Assembly: GCF_000004195.4 (NCBI RefSeq)
Contig: NC_030680.2
Span: 150,206,045-150,270,044, forward strand
From: Xenopus tropicalis
Lineage: Eukaryota > Chordata > Amphibia > Anura > Pipidae
Direction: 5' to 3'
Length of the DNA: 64,000 nucleotides
Shown piece after piece: positions 45,999 to 58,714 of this stretch. The notes beneath the pieces are model-generated. The model saw only the letters and a list, made by a program, of their open reading frames with translations, did no database searches and was not told the origin of the DNA. Each line of letters begins with the position of its first letter. Within the stretch, counting starts at the first letter, position 1. The position numbers were made by a program, and so were the translations under genes.

Positions 45999-47305
45999 AG
46001 ACGATAGGGCAAGATGGGGACAGTAGGGCAAGATGGAGACAGTAGGGCAAGATGGAGACAGTAGGGCAAGATGGAGACAGTAGGGCAAGATGGAGACAGT
46101 AGGACAAGATGGAGACAGTAGGGCAAGATGGAGACAGTAGGACAAGATGGAGACAGTAGGACAAGATGGAGACAGTAGGGCAAGATGGAGACAGTAGGAC
46201 AAGATGGAGTAAGTAGGGCAAGATGGAGACGGTAGGACAAGATGGAGACAGTAGGGCAAGATGGAGACAGTAGGACAAGATGGAGACAGTAGGACAAGAT
46301 GGAGACAGTAGGGCAAGATGGAGACAGTAGGGCAAGATGGAGTCAGTAGGACAAGATGGAGACAGTAGGGCAAGATGGAGACAGTAGGACAAGATGGAGA
46401 CAGTAGGACAAGATGGAGACAGTAGGGCAAGATGGAGACAGTAGGGCAAGATGGAGACAGTAGGGCAAGATGGAGACAGTAGGGCAAGATGGAGACAGTA
46501 GGGCAAGATGAAGACAGTAGGGAAAGATGGAGACAGCAGGGCAAGATGGAGACCGTAGGACAAGATGGAGACAGTAGGACAAGATGGAGACAGTAGGGCA
46601 AGATAAAGACAGTAGGACAAGATGGAGACAGTAAGGCAAGATGGAGACAGTAGGACAACATGGAGACAGTAGGACAAGATGAAGACAGTAGGACAAGATG
46701 GAAACAGTAGGGCAAGATGGAGACAGTAAGGCAAGATGGAGACAGTAGGACAAGATGGAGACAGTAGGACAAGATGAAGACAGTAGGACAAGATGGAGAC
46801 AGTAGGGCAAGATGGAGACAGTAGAGCAAGATGGAGACAGTAGGGCAAGATGAAAACAGTAGGGTAAGATGGAGACAGTAGGGTAAGATGGGGACAATAG
46901 GACAAGATGAAGAAAGTAGGGTAAGATCGGGACAATAGGACAAGATGGGGACAATAGGACAAGATGAAGACAGTAGGACAAGATGGAGACAGTAGGGCAA
47001 GATGGAGACAGTAGAGCAAGATGGAGACAGTAGGGCAAGATGAAAACAGTAGGGTAAGATGAGTACAATAGGACAAGATGAAGAAAGTAGGGTAAGATGG
47101 GGACAATAGGACAAGATGGGGACAATAGGACAAGATGAAGACAGTAGGACAAGATGGAGACAGTAGGGCAAGATGAAGACAGTAAGGCAAGATGGAGACA
47201 GTAGGGCAAGATGGAGACAGTAGGGCAAGATGGAGACAGTAGGGCAAGATGGAGACAGTAGGACAAGATGGGGACAGTAGGGCAAAATGGGGACAGTAGA
47301 GCAGG
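45999..47305 (-). repeat. 19-bp satellite, array C5 (inverted)
   Basis: About 69 copies in reverse orientation, more diverged than C2, with AAGATGAAGACAG, GATAAAG and GGGTAAG variants. A block with GAAAGTAGGGTAAGAT is repeated at about 46911 and 47084, evidence of internal duplication. Confidence 0.97.
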
Positions 47306-47437
47306 ATGCCCATGGCTGGGTATTGGAGTGACTGGTACAGGGTGGGGGTGAATTGATTCAGATGAATCTCATGCCCTCCAATAGCCTCACTCTTAGCAAG
47401 GCCCCTCCCACTTCAGGTTTCTCTCTGGCCCATTATA
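47306..47437 (-). repeat. flank shared with array C7 (copy 1)
   Basis: On the minus strand about 130 bp match 52578-52705, including CAGTCACTCCAATACCCAGC, GATTCATCTGAAT and GAGTGAGGCTATTGGAGGGC. In both cases the 19-bp array starts directly after CCATGGGCATC. Confidence 0.9.
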
Positions 47438-47894
47438 GCCACGTGCATCACATGACTCCAGCCCACATTTTTGTTTACAGAATCTGGATTGTGCAGTTGT
47501 GCAGTAGAACACACCCCCGCGCTGCTATGATTGGCCCAAATCAGAAAATATTTTTTATTTGGCAAATGTATGGGGGAAGCAGGGGGGGAAGATCTATAGA
47601 GGGAGGCTCCGCCCACTTCTCTTTGAAAAAGGAAAATTCATATTTAGCTATTTATTATATTTTTATTCTGTGACACTGACACTTTCTTTATTCACAGCGG
47701 GGGCGGGGGGGGGGGGGGGCAAGGACACATGATTTATTCATAGGAAACATTATTTCCCCTTTATTCTACAAAGTGTAAATTTGCTGCTCATTCCCAAACA
47801 GACTCTAATTGGCCCCGGACTGCGCCGCGAGGGCCCTGTGTGTAGCACCCCCCCCGCCCTCCCACACAGCTGGGATTTCAACAGGAAGTAAGGG
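47438..47894. other. non-repetitive DNA with long G run
   Basis: No gene recognised. A run of about 14 G lies near 47706-47719. Confidence 0.5.
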
Positions 47895-48091
47895 AAATAC
47901 CCTATTATTATTCCTTATCTTTCTATTCTGCCCCTCGCCTATTCATATATCAGTCACTCTCCCAAACCACTCCTCGGTAACTAAGGTAAATTGGACCCAA
48001 GCAACCAGATAACTGCTGAAATTCCAAACTGGAAAGCCACGAAACTTACCCTATGCATTTGACCATGAATAATATCGTTATGTAATATACA
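47895..48091 (-). mobile_element. MITE-derived duplicated block (copy 1), abutting array C6
   Basis: Reverse-oriented T2-like MITE interior (CTATTCATATATCAGTCACT, GGTAACTAAGGTAAATTGGA) that switches to GAAAGCCACGAAACTTACCC and ends ATATACAGTTG, where the 19-bp array starts. The same chimeric block is at 49968-50157 without an array. Confidence 0.85.
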
Positions 48092-49018
48092 GTTGTCTCC
48101 ATCTTGCCCTACTGTCTCCATCTTGTCCTACTGTCTCCATCTTGCCCTACTGTCTCCATCTTGTCCTACTGTCTCCATCTTGCCCTACTGTCTCAAACTT
48201 GCCCTACTGTCTCCAACTTGCCCTACTGTCCCCATCTTGCCCTACTGTCTCCATCTTGCCCTACTGTCTCCATCTTGCTCTACTGTCTCCAACTTGCCCT
48301 ACTGTCCCCATCTTGCCCTACTGTCTCCATCTTGCCCTACTGTCTCCATCTTGCCCTACTGTCTTCATCTTGCCCTACTGTCTCCAACTTGCCCTACTGT
48401 CTCCATCTTGCCCTACTGTCTCAAACTTGCCCTACTGTCCCCATCTTGCCCTACTGTCTCCATCTTGCCCTACTGTCCCCATCTTGCCCTACTGTCTCCA
48501 ACTTGCCCTACTGTCCCCATCTTGCCCTACTGTCTCCAACTTGCCCTACTGTCTCCATCTTGCCCTACTGTCTCCATCTTGCCCTACTTCTCCATCTTGC
48601 CCTACTGTCTCCATCTTGCCCTACTGTCCCCATCTTTCCCTACTGTCTCCATCTTGCCCTACTGTCCCCATCTTGCCCTACTGTCTCCATCTTGCCCTAC
48701 TGTCTCCATCTTGCCCTACTGTCCCCATCTTGCCCTACTCTCTCCATCTTGTCCTACTGTCTCCATCTTGCCCTACTGTCTCCATCTTGCCCTACTGTCT
48801 TCATCTTGTCCTACTGTCTCCATCTTGTCCTACTGTCTCCATCTTGTCCTACTGTCTCCATCTTGCCCTACTGTCCCCATCTTGCCCTACTGTCCCCATC
48901 TTGCACTACTGTCTCCATCTTGACCTACTGTCTCCATCTTGCCCTACTGCCCCCATCTTGCCCTACTGTCTCCATCTTGCCCTACTGTCTCCATCTTGCC
49001 CTACTGTCTCCAACTTGT
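48092..49018 (+). repeat. 19-bp satellite, array C6
   Basis: About 49 copies with a characteristic CTCCAACTTGCCC variant and one 2-bp deletion near 48589. Confidence 0.97.
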
Positions 49019-49804
49019 GGTCAGAAACCAACAAGGTAATTTCCCTATGGGACCAATGATGAGGCAATCCCTGGAACCCCCGCACCAAACCCCCCCCCGG
49101 GGCCCCCCCAACCCCTAAACTCGCCCCTTTTTTTTTTTTAGGACGCCAGTGAGTCTGCCAAGCATTGGGAATAGGGTCACTGGCTGGAAAGCACTGCCTA
49201 TTCCCCTGTCCCTACAAAGGGCAAGTAAACCCTGTTTCTGTTACTTTACATTTCCCTCCATTCGGAGACAGACATCAGCTGTAAGCGGCCGGCGACTGCG
49301 CCCAATCCCCGCGTCCCAATAAGTAAAGAGCAAATTAATTTCGGGGAGAAAATGAGATCCGTGTGTTCAATCAGACTGAACATGAAAGAGGGTAATTAGA
49401 TTCATGCCGGGCTCGCCGGCGCCGCTCGCTATCTTATTTAAATATAAAACGTGGAAATAAAATGTCTCATATTTGTATTCGTGTCGGCGCCTGATTCCTC
49501 GCAATTCCCTGAAAATGATAATCCTAATTGTGTGTATTATCCCCCCCCAGCTCTGTGCCGCTCCTATCATTTCCCTCCCGCCGAGTAACCCCCCCCCCCT
49601 CGGCGCCATTAGAACAATCAGAACCGCGCGTTTGTGTCAGGTCGCGGCTTCACCCAAAATTAGCGGCTGAAAAGCGCCGCGCAGCTCTGCGAATAGAAGG
49701 CGTTGGATTTCCCGTAACCCAATAATTAACTGACCCAACACAATGGGTCGGATATGGGCTGGGGCTGTTTCCATGGCTCAGGCCCCTGGTTCAGGGGAAT
49801 CCTT
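49019..49804. other. non-repetitive DNA with C and T runs
   Basis: About 790 bp; no gene or element recognised. The stretch 49220-49740 is free of repeats. Confidence 0.5.
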
Positions 49805-50157
49805 AATATGTTATAGATTGGTCAATTCTAAGCAACTTTTCAATTGGTCTTTATTATTTATTTCTTATAGTTTTTATACTAACTCTGCAACTTCCAAATG
49901 GGGGTCACTGACCCCGGCAGCCAAACCCTATTGCTCTGTGAGGCTCCAGTTTTATTGTTATTGTTACTTTTTATTCCTTATCTTTCTATTCAGCCCCTCC
50001 CCTATTCATATATCAGTCACTCTCCCAAACCACTCCTTGGTAACTAAGGTAAATTGGACCCTAGCGACCAGATAACTGCTGTAATTCCAAAGTGGAAAGC
50101 CACGAAACTTACCCTATGTATTTGACCATGTAGAGAATCATTATATAATATACAGTT
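49805..50157 (-). mobile_element. T2-like MITE fragment and duplicated block (copy 2)
   Basis: Contains AGCAACTTTTCAATTGGTCT, ATGGGGGTCACTGACCCC and TGTTACTTTTTATTCCTTAT, reverse orientation relative to 22152. From about 49968 it matches 47920-48091 with few differences, then continues ATACAGTTGGGTCATTTTTC. Confidence 0.85.
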
Positions 50158-50694
50158 GGGTCATTTTTCTACAGGACCAAACTGTAAATTAAATCCTCAT
50201 AAACGGTGCTTAGTGATGTCATCAGTTATAATCAGATAAGAACAAAGTTAAAAAAAAAAAAGGGGTAAATGTTATAAAAACATTGAAAACAAATTAACAA
50301 TTATATCTGCGAATATACTAGCGCAAATGGTGAAGAACGCGCAGTCAGAAATCCCCCACAAAAGAACAGGCGTAAAGATTTCAATGCAGCCGTGCCTGCG
50401 CAAATCTGCCTCTATATACGCGCAAATAGCACATATATAGGCACACAGGGGGCACTATTGCAAAAATTGGGCATTTAAAACACGCCCCTAGCCACGACCC
50501 CAAAAAACATGTAGTTCTTTGCAACATTATTGCCCAGTATTTGCGACATGCGCATAAAAAGAAAAGGCGGAAAAATAAATGAACCGACGCAATGTAACGC
50601 ATATGCAAAAATGGCGCATAATCATAATTGCGTCGGTTTGTGTGCTGCGATGCATTGATAAATGAGCCCCACTGAAACTTGTATATTAGTAGTT
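50158..50694. other. AT-rich dispersed-element-like DNA
   Basis: Short direct motifs GCGCAAAT, GCGCATA and GCGTCGG, ending ATTGATAAATGAGCCCC, which looks like an inverted-repeat-element terminus (complement GGGGCTCATTTATCAA). The partner end was not found. No gene. Confidence 0.5.
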
Positions 50695-50749
50695 ACCTCT
50701 GCGTTCCATGAGGCTTCGTGCTTTTATACAGGTCATGGAACGCAGAGGT
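50695..50749. other. perfect 17-bp inverted repeat (stem-loop)
   Basis: ACCTCTGCGTTCCATGA at 50695-50711 and its exact complement at 50733-50749, separated by 21 bp, at the left edge of the 71-bp array. Confidence 0.95.
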
Positions 50750-50750
50750 G

Positions 50751-51870
50751 ACCTTGGGACTTATAATATCCTTATATGTTACAATAGGGGGCACTTTATT
50801 CACTATATATTATAAGGAACCCCTCGGGGGCTTATAATATCCCTATATGTTACAATAGGGGGCACTTTATTCACTATATATTATAAGGAACCCCTCGGGG
50901 GCTTATAATATCCCTATATGTTACAATAGGGGGCACTTTATTCACTATATATTATAAGGAACTCCTCGGGGGCTTATAATATCTCTATATGTTACAATAG
51001 GGGGCACTTTATTCACTATATATTATAAGGAACTCCTCGGGGACTTATAATATCCCTATATGTTACAATAGGGGGCACTTAATTCACTATATATTATAAG
51101 GAACCCCTCGGGGGCTTATAATATCCCTATATGTTACAATAGGGGGCACTTTATTCACTATATATTATAAGGAACTCCTCGGGGGCTTATAATATCTCTA
51201 TATGTTACAATAGGGGGCACTTTATTCACTATATATTATAAGGAACTCCTCGGGGACTTATAATATCCCTATATGTTACAATAGGGGGCACTTAATTCAC
51301 TATATATTATAAGGAACCCCTCGGGGATTTATAATATCCCTATATGTTACAATAGGGGGCACTTTATTCACTATATATTATAAGGAACCCCTCGGGGACT
51401 TATAATATCCCTATATGTTACAATAGGGGGCACTTTATTCACTATATATTATAAGGAACCCCTCGGGGACTTATAATATGCCTATATGTTACAATAGGGG
51501 GCACTTTATTCACTATATATTATAAGGAACTCCTCGGGGGCTTATAATATCCCTATATGTTACAATAGGGGGCACTTTATTCACTATATATTATAAGGAA
51601 CTCCTCGGGGACTTATAATATCCCTATACGTTACAATAGGGGGCACTTTATTCACTATATATTATAAGGAACTCCTCGGGGGCTTATAATATCCCTATAT
51701 GTTACAATAGGGGGCACTTTATTCACTATATATTATAAGGAACCCCTCGGGGGCTTATAATATCCCTATATGTTACAATAGGGGGCAGTTTATTCACTAT
51801 ATATTATAAGGAACTCCTCGGGGGCTTATAATATCCCTATATGTTACAATAGGGGGCACTTTATTCACTA
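50751..51870 (+). repeat. 71-bp tandem repeat, array L (about 16 copies)
   Basis: 71-bp units with core CACTATATATTATAAGGAAC. Variants CTTAATTCAC at 213-bp spacing (51081, 51294) mark a duplicated trimer. Confidence 0.97.
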
Positions 51871-52577
51871 TATATGTATAGTGCATTGTATAATACACTG
51901 TATATCCCTATATATAGGAATAGCTTAATTAGATAACAATTCTTTCCTCTATAAAACAACATTGTCCAAGCAGAGGCTTTAGAGAGGGAGCTCCATACAC
52001 AGTATATATATATATATATATATATGAGCTCCATACATGGGATATGTCATGCCAATGAGAGGCAGTTGCCGTAGAGCTTTCCGGTTCCCCGGATCCCGTT
52101 GCACACCTGGGAATGTGGGTCGCCCAGATGCGCGGGGATATTTATAGAACAAGGAGATGGGGCCGAGCCGCTATAATAAGGCAAACTCCTTCCCTCTCAC
52201 CCTAATTAGTATCAGCTGGGAAGGCGCCGGGGGCGGCGGATCCGCACGTAAATACCTCCCCATGGAATATTCATGGAGCTTCTCCTGAACCAGATCCGCG
52301 GGGTCAGCCCGGAAGCAAATTGTACTGTAACTTCTGGGTCGGTATGAGGGAAACGCTAATTGTTACACAGTCATTGATGTTGAAGGATACACATCCCCCC
52401 CCCCCGATACACATCCATTCCCCCCCCCACCCATATACCTCCCCCATCTCCACAGGAACCAACAAAGGCCATTGCAGCTCCAGTAGACAGGATTATACCA
52501 TAAAAATTAATAGACTTGTGTTCCTTTAAATGGTTACCCAGCTCTTCCTTGGGGGTATCTAATGTATCTGCCATCAC
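51871..52577. other. non-repetitive DNA with (TA)n and C runs
   Basis: A (TA)n tract of about 24 bp near 52003-52026, then about 300 bp without repeats (52080-52380). No exon recognised. Confidence 0.5.
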
Positions 52578-52705
52578 CTTGTGGGCTGGAGAGAACCCTG
52601 AAGGGGGAGGGGCTTTGATAAGAGTGAGGCAATTGGAGGGCATAAGATTCATCTGAATTCACCACCCACCCTGCACCAGTCACTCCGATACCCAGCCATG
52701 GGCAT
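52578..52705 (+). repeat. flank shared with array C5 (copy 2)
   Basis: Homologous to the minus strand of 47306-47437. The 19-bp array follows directly. Confidence 0.9.
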
Positions 52706-53470
52706 CTTGTCTTACTGTCTCCGTCTTGCCCTGCTGTCTGCGTCTTGACCTGCTGTCTCCATCTTGCCCTGCTGTCTCCATCTTGCCCTGCTGTCTCCAT
52801 CTTGCCCTGCTGTCTCCATCTTGCCCTACTGACTCCATCTCGCCCTACTGTCCCCATCTTGCCCTACTGTCCCAATCTTGCCCTACTGTCTCCATCTTGT
52901 CCTACTGTCTCCATCTTGTCCTGCTGTCTCCATCATGCCCTACTGTCTCCATCTTGTCCTACTGTCTCCATCTTGTCCTGCTGTCTCCATCATGCCCTAC
53001 TGTCTCCATCTTGTCCTACTGTCTCCATCTTGTCCTGCTGTCTCCATCATGCCCTACTGTCTCCATCTTGTCCTACTGTCTCAGTCTTGCCCTACTGTCT
53101 CCATCTTGTCCTGCTGTCTCCATCTTGCCCTGCTGTCTCCATCTTGCCCTACTGTCTCCATCTTGTCCTGCTGTCTCCATCTTGCCCTGCTGTCTCCATC
53201 TTGCCCTACTGTCTCCATCTTGCCCTGCTGTCTCTATCTTGCCCTGCTGTCTCCATCTTGTCCTACAGTCTCCATCTTGTCCTACTGTCCCCATCTTGCC
53301 CTGCTGTCTCCATCTTGCCCTGCTGTCTCCATCTTGCCCTGCTGTCTCCATCTTGCCCTGCTGTCTCCAACTTGCCCTGCCGTCTCCATCTTGTCCTACA
53401 GTCTCCATCCTACACTACCGTATCAATTTTGCTCTAGACTCTCCATATTGCCCTACTGTACCCATAGGGA
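52706..53470 (+). repeat. 19-bp satellite, array C7
   Basis: About 40 copies, with the CTGCTGT variant (TTGCCCTGCTGT) common. A 57-bp trimer with CATCATGCCC is repeated three times (52930-53060). Confidence 0.97.
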
Positions 53471-55327
53471 GAGGGGGTTGGACAGGTGGTAGGGGCCCCT
53501 GTTGGGGGGGTAGTGTGAAGGCCACTACATTGGCCCATTGGGGGTGCAGGGGCCCCTAAAGCAGTAGCCCCAGTGGGCCAATGTGCTGAAGGGGGTACCT
53601 TCAGGGCATCGAGGGGAGGGAGACCAGTGGCTCGTTGGAGTGCCCTGTGGGGACCGGGTCTGGGCCCAGTACAACTGGTGAAAAAGGCCGAATCCCCTAC
53701 CGAATCCTAAATTCTCTGCACCCCAGTAGCCTCTTTATGGGCTGGCAGCCGACAGGGGGGTCTGTCAAACCAAGAATTCAAAAACTGAGGCCCCTGGGAG
53801 CAACATCCAAGGGGTTGGTGAGCAGCATGTTGCCCCCTGGTTGGGGATCACTGGGGTACACAGATCTACTGGGGAACATGGAACCCCACGTTATAGCTGG
53901 AGAGGCCTTTCCTTAGGCTTTAATGCCACCCCCCCCCCCACCCCCAGACAGTGGCCCTTTTACTTATCCCATGATGCAACACTTTGAAAGCTTCCCTTTA
54001 TCTCATGCCCGACCCTACCAATAATTCCCTTCCTGTTACCAACATTGATTCTGGCCATTGGTGGGACAGGTTGGAAGGGATCCAGCAGTGTCGGGGTTAA
54101 CAGGCCCTATGTACGATGCTATACTGATTACATATTCATGTATCAGACCAATTGCGGCAGATCCCTGCTCCCCCAATCATTCTAATCAGCGAATGGAAAT
54201 GATGAATGAGATCCGTAGCCTGAGCTCCGCGGAGCAGAACGAGCAACAGAGAAACCCCTTTATTTCCCTTTTATCTCAATATTTATCCCCCCCCCCCATG
54301 TAATATACAAACAATTCCAATTATGGTGCTTAATGAGTTCCATCAGAAGAAGAGGAGAAACATCATTCAATATCCGAGCATTTCCCTCTCCCTCTGAGAC
54401 ACGGGCCCCACCGACATTATTATTATCATTATATGTAGCTCCAACCATGGGGCACAGGGGCCCCAGGGACACAAAGGGACATATTTATAACAGGAATAAC
54501 ATTTATAAACCAATTAACTACTCAGTGGGAGGGGCCTAGAGCTGGGCAAACCTATAAGTGCCAAGTCAGCCCCTCCAGGCCAAGATGGATGCTTATTGGA
54601 CCATGGATGGGACTTTTCCAATGGGCAAAACTCATCCAGTAATCCCATTGGGCAAGGACCATATTGGCCTCTGGATAAACGATGGGGGCAGTTTTTAAAA
54701 AAAACATGGTGACAAAATACCCATAGACCAATAGCAACTAATCAGCAGTTTAAATTTACTGGTCACCTGTTTAAAAGCAAACATCTTTTTGGTTTCCGGA
54801 GGTTACTGCTCCAGGGCAAACGTAGTGCCTTTTATTAAATATGGGGGTTAGTGTCACTAATTATAAACAGGTTCTTGGCCAGGGGCCAAAAAGGCAGATC
54901 GACCCTACTTGTCCCAGCATATGGGTGGCCAAAGTGGACAAAGGTGGCTTGGTTGGTGACTTCACCAAAGCCAATCAGTCTCATTGTGAGGGTGGAAGGT
55001 CCCTATGGCAACCAGAGGAAGTGTTAGAATATCTCCTACAGATTTATGTGGGTGATCTCTAGTATGGGGCCCCATGCAAAACGCTTCGTATAATACCCAA
55101 CAGGGGGGTTGTATGTCCCTGAGTCTTGTAATGAGTCAGGTTCCCACAAGGAAAGCGATGAGCTCAGTGGGTTATACATATTTCTTATCTTATATTATAT
55201 TACCTATATTATTTATATTCTGCCCATTTAAACGTTCTTTCTGAACATTTTCTGCCACGCCCACTTCTGATCATGTTACTTCCGGTTTGCAGCAACAGCA
55301 CTTCCTGTTTAATGGTGGTCAGAGGAC
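53471..55327. other. non-repetitive DNA, no gene seen
   Basis: About 1.86 kb. 53720-53870 resembles a dispersed frog repeat (GCAACATCCAAGGGGTTGG). No exon, RNA gene or complete element recognised. Confidence 0.5.
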
Positions 55328-58300
55328 CCCATCTTGTCCTACTGTCTCCATCTTGCCCTACTGTCTTCATCTTGCCCTACTGTCTCCATCTTGCCCTACT
55401 GTCTCCATCTTGCCCTACTGTCTCCATCTTGTCCTACTGTCTCCATCTTGCCCTACTGTCTCCATCTTGCCCTACTGTCTCCATCTTGCCCTACTGTCTC
55501 CATCTTGCCCTACTGTCTCCATCTTGCCCTACTGTCTCCATCTTGTCCTACTGTCTCCATCTTGCCCTACTGTCTCCATCTTGTCCTACTGTCTCCATCT
55601 TGTCCTACTGTCTCAATCTTGCCCTACTGTCTCCATCTTGCCCTACTGTCTCCATCTTGCCCTACTGTCTCTATCTTGTCCTACTGTCTCCATCTTGCCC
55701 TACTGTCTTCATCTTGCCCTAGTGTCTCTATCTTGCCCTGCTGTCTCCATCTCGCCCTACTGTCTCCATCTCACCCTACTGTCTCCATCTTGCCCTACTG
55801 TCCACATCTCGACCTACTATCTCCATCTCGCCCTACTATCTCCATTTTGCCCTACTGTCTCCATTTAGCCCTACTGTCTCCATCTTGCCCTACTGTCTCC
55901 ATCTTGTCCTAATGTCCCCATCTTGCCCTACTGTCCCCATCTTGCCCTACTGTCCCCATCTTGCTCTACTGTCTCCATCTTGCCTTACTGTCTCAATCTT
56001 CCCCTACTGTCTCCATCTTGCCCTACTGTCCCCATCTTGTCCTACTGTCTCCATCTCGCCCTACTGTCTCCATCTCGCCCTACTGTCTCCATCTTGCCCT
56101 ACTGTCCCCATCTTGCCCTACTGTCTCCATCTTGCCCTACTGTCCCCATCTTGTCCTACTGTCCCCATCTTGTCCTACTGTCTCCATCTTGCCTTACTGT
56201 CTCCATCTTGCCCTACTGTCTCCATCTTGCCCTACTGTCTCCATCTTGCCCTACTGTCCCCATCTTGCCCTACTGTCTCAATCTCGCCCTACTGTCCCCA
56301 TCTCGCCCTACTGTCTCAATCTCGTCCTACTGTCTCCATCTTGTCCTACTGTCTCCATCTTGCCCTACTGTCTCCATCTTGCCCTACTGTCTCCATCTCG
56401 TCCTACTGACTCCATCTTGCCCTACTGTCTCCATCTTGCCCTACTGTCCCCATCTCGCCCTACTGTCTCCATCTCGTCCTACTGACTCCATCTTGCCCTA
56501 CTGTCTCCATCTTGCCCTACTGTCCCCATCTCGCCCTACTGTCTCCATCTTTACCTACTGTCCCCATCTTGTCCTACTGTCCCCATCTTGTCCTACTGTC
56601 CCCATCTTGTCCTACTGTCTCCATCTTGCCTTACTGTCTCCATCTTGCCCTACTGTCTCCATCTTGCCCTACTGTCTCCATCTTGCCCTACTGTCCCCAT
56701 CTTGCCCTACTGTCTCCATCTCGCCCTACTGTCCCCATCTCGCCCTACTGTCTCAATCTCGTCCTACTGTCTCCATCTTGTCCTACTGTCTCCATCTTGC
56801 CCTACTGTCTCCATCTTGCCCTACTGTCCCCATCTCGCCCTACTGTCTCCATCTCGTCCTACTGACTCCATCTTGCCCTACTGTCTCCATCTTGCCCTAC
56901 TGTCCCCATCTCGCCCTACTGTCTCCATCTCGTCCTACAGACTCCATCTTGCCCTACTGTCCCCATCTTGCCCTACTGTCTCCATCTTGCCCTACTGTCT
57001 CCATCTTGTCCTACTGTCTCCATCTTGTCCTACTGTCTCCATCTTGTCCTACTGTCCCCAGCTTGCCCTACTGTCTCCATCTTGCCCTACTGTCCCCATC
57101 TTGCCCTACTGTCTCCATCTTGCCCTACTGTCTCCATCTTGCCCTACTGTCCCATCTTGCCCTACTGTCTCCATCTTGTCCTACTGTCCCCATCTTGTCC
57201 TACTGTCTCCATCTTGCCTTACTGTCTCCATCTTGCCCTACTGTCTCCATCTTGCCCTACTGTCTCCATCTTGCCCTACTGTCCCATCTTGCCCTACTGT
57301 CTCCATCTCGCCCTACTGTCCCCATCTCGCCCTACTGTCTCAATCTCGTCCTACTGTCTCCATCTTGTCCTACTGTCTCCATCTTGCCCTACTGTCTCCA
57401 TCTCGCCCTACTGTCCCCATCTCGCCCTACTGTCTCCATCTCGTCCTACTGACTCCATCTTGCCCTACTGTCTCCATCTTGCCCTACTGTCCCCATCTCG
57501 CCCTACTGTCTCCATCTCGTCCTACAGACTCCATCTTGCCCTACTGTCCCCATCTTGCCCTACTGTCTCCATCTTGCCCTACTGTCTCCATCTTGTCCTA
57601 CTGTCTCCATCTTGTCCTACTGTCTCCATCTTGTCCTACTGTCCCTATCTTGCCCTACTGTCTCCATCTTGCCCTACTGTCCCCATCTTGCCCTACTGTC
57701 TCCATCTTGCCCTACTGTCTCCATCTTGCCCTACTGTCCCCATCTTGCCCTACTGTCTCCATCTTGTCCTACTGTCCCCATCTTGTCCTACTGTCTCCAT
57801 CTTGCCTTACTGTCTCCATCTTGCCCTACTGTCTCCATCTTGCCCTACTGTCTCCATCTTGCCCTACTGTCCCCATCTTGCCCTACTGTCTCCATCTCGC
57901 CCTACTGTCCCCATCTCGCCCTACTGTCTCAATCTCGTCCTACTGTCTCCATCTTGTCCTACTGTCTCCATCTTGCCCTACTGTCTCCATCTTGCCCTAC
58001 TGTCCCCATCTTGCCCTACTGTCTCCATCTCGTCCTACTGACTCCATCTTGCCCTACTGTCTCCATCTTGCCCTACTGTCCCCATCTCGCCCTACTGTCT
58101 CCATCTCGTCCTACAGACTCCATCTTGCCCTACTGTCCCCATCTTGCCCTACTGTCTCCATCTTGCCCTACTGTCTCCATCTTGTCCTACTGTCTCCATC
58201 TTGTCCTACTGTCTCCATCTTGTCCTACTGTCCCCATCTTGCCCTACTGTCTCCATCTTGCCCTACTGTCCCCATCTTGCCCTACTGTCTCCATCTTGTC

Positions 58301-58387
58301 CTACTGTCTCCATCTTGTCCTACTGTGTCCATCTTGTCCTACTGTCCCCATCTTGCCCTACTGTCTCCATCTTGTCCTACTGTCTCA
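55328..58387 (+). repeat. 19-bp satellite, array C8 (about 161 copies, higher-order structure)
   Basis: The largest 19-bp array. From about 56400 the variants repeat in a 31-unit (589-bp) super-unit: GCCTTAC markers at 56628, 57216 and 57804, CAGACTCC markers at 56938, 57525 and 58114. Intervals of 587-589 bp are fully explained by two 1-bp deletions (TGTCCCATCT). Confidence 0.97.
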
Positions 58388-58580
58388 TACTGAGATTAAT
58401 CCCTTATAGGGATGCACCGAATCCAAGTATCTGGTTGAACCGAATCCGAATCATGTGACTTTTGGTTAAATGTTAAAGTGCGCTTCTATTTAACCCTTCC
58501 ATAACCTAATTTCCATATGCAAATTGGTATTCGACTGAATCTCTCAGGAAGGATTTGGGCAGCGCCAATACGAGGTTGCG
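58388..58580 (+). mobile_element. partial hAT-like element end
   Basis: TAGGGATGCACCGAATCC followed by ACCGAATCCGAATC resembles the termini of a hAT-type MITE family common in fish and frogs. No right end identified; the limit is approximate. Confidence 0.5.
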
Positions 58581-58714
58581 GGGGAAACCGTTAGCGCACA
58601 ATTACTCCTTTATCATATACTCATTTATGTTTTGAACAATAGTTTCATATTTGCAAATTAGAAGCTCAGATTTCATATAATTGGGCATTTTTTTTTATAA
58701 ATTCATTGCTTCAG

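Noticed and set aside
55273..58458. Long Leu/Ser/Cys/Pro-rich frames (cycle CLHLALLSPSCPTVSILPY) in all 19-bp arrays
   Set aside because: Any stop-free 19-bp unit opens all three frames and gives the same peptide; no protein family.
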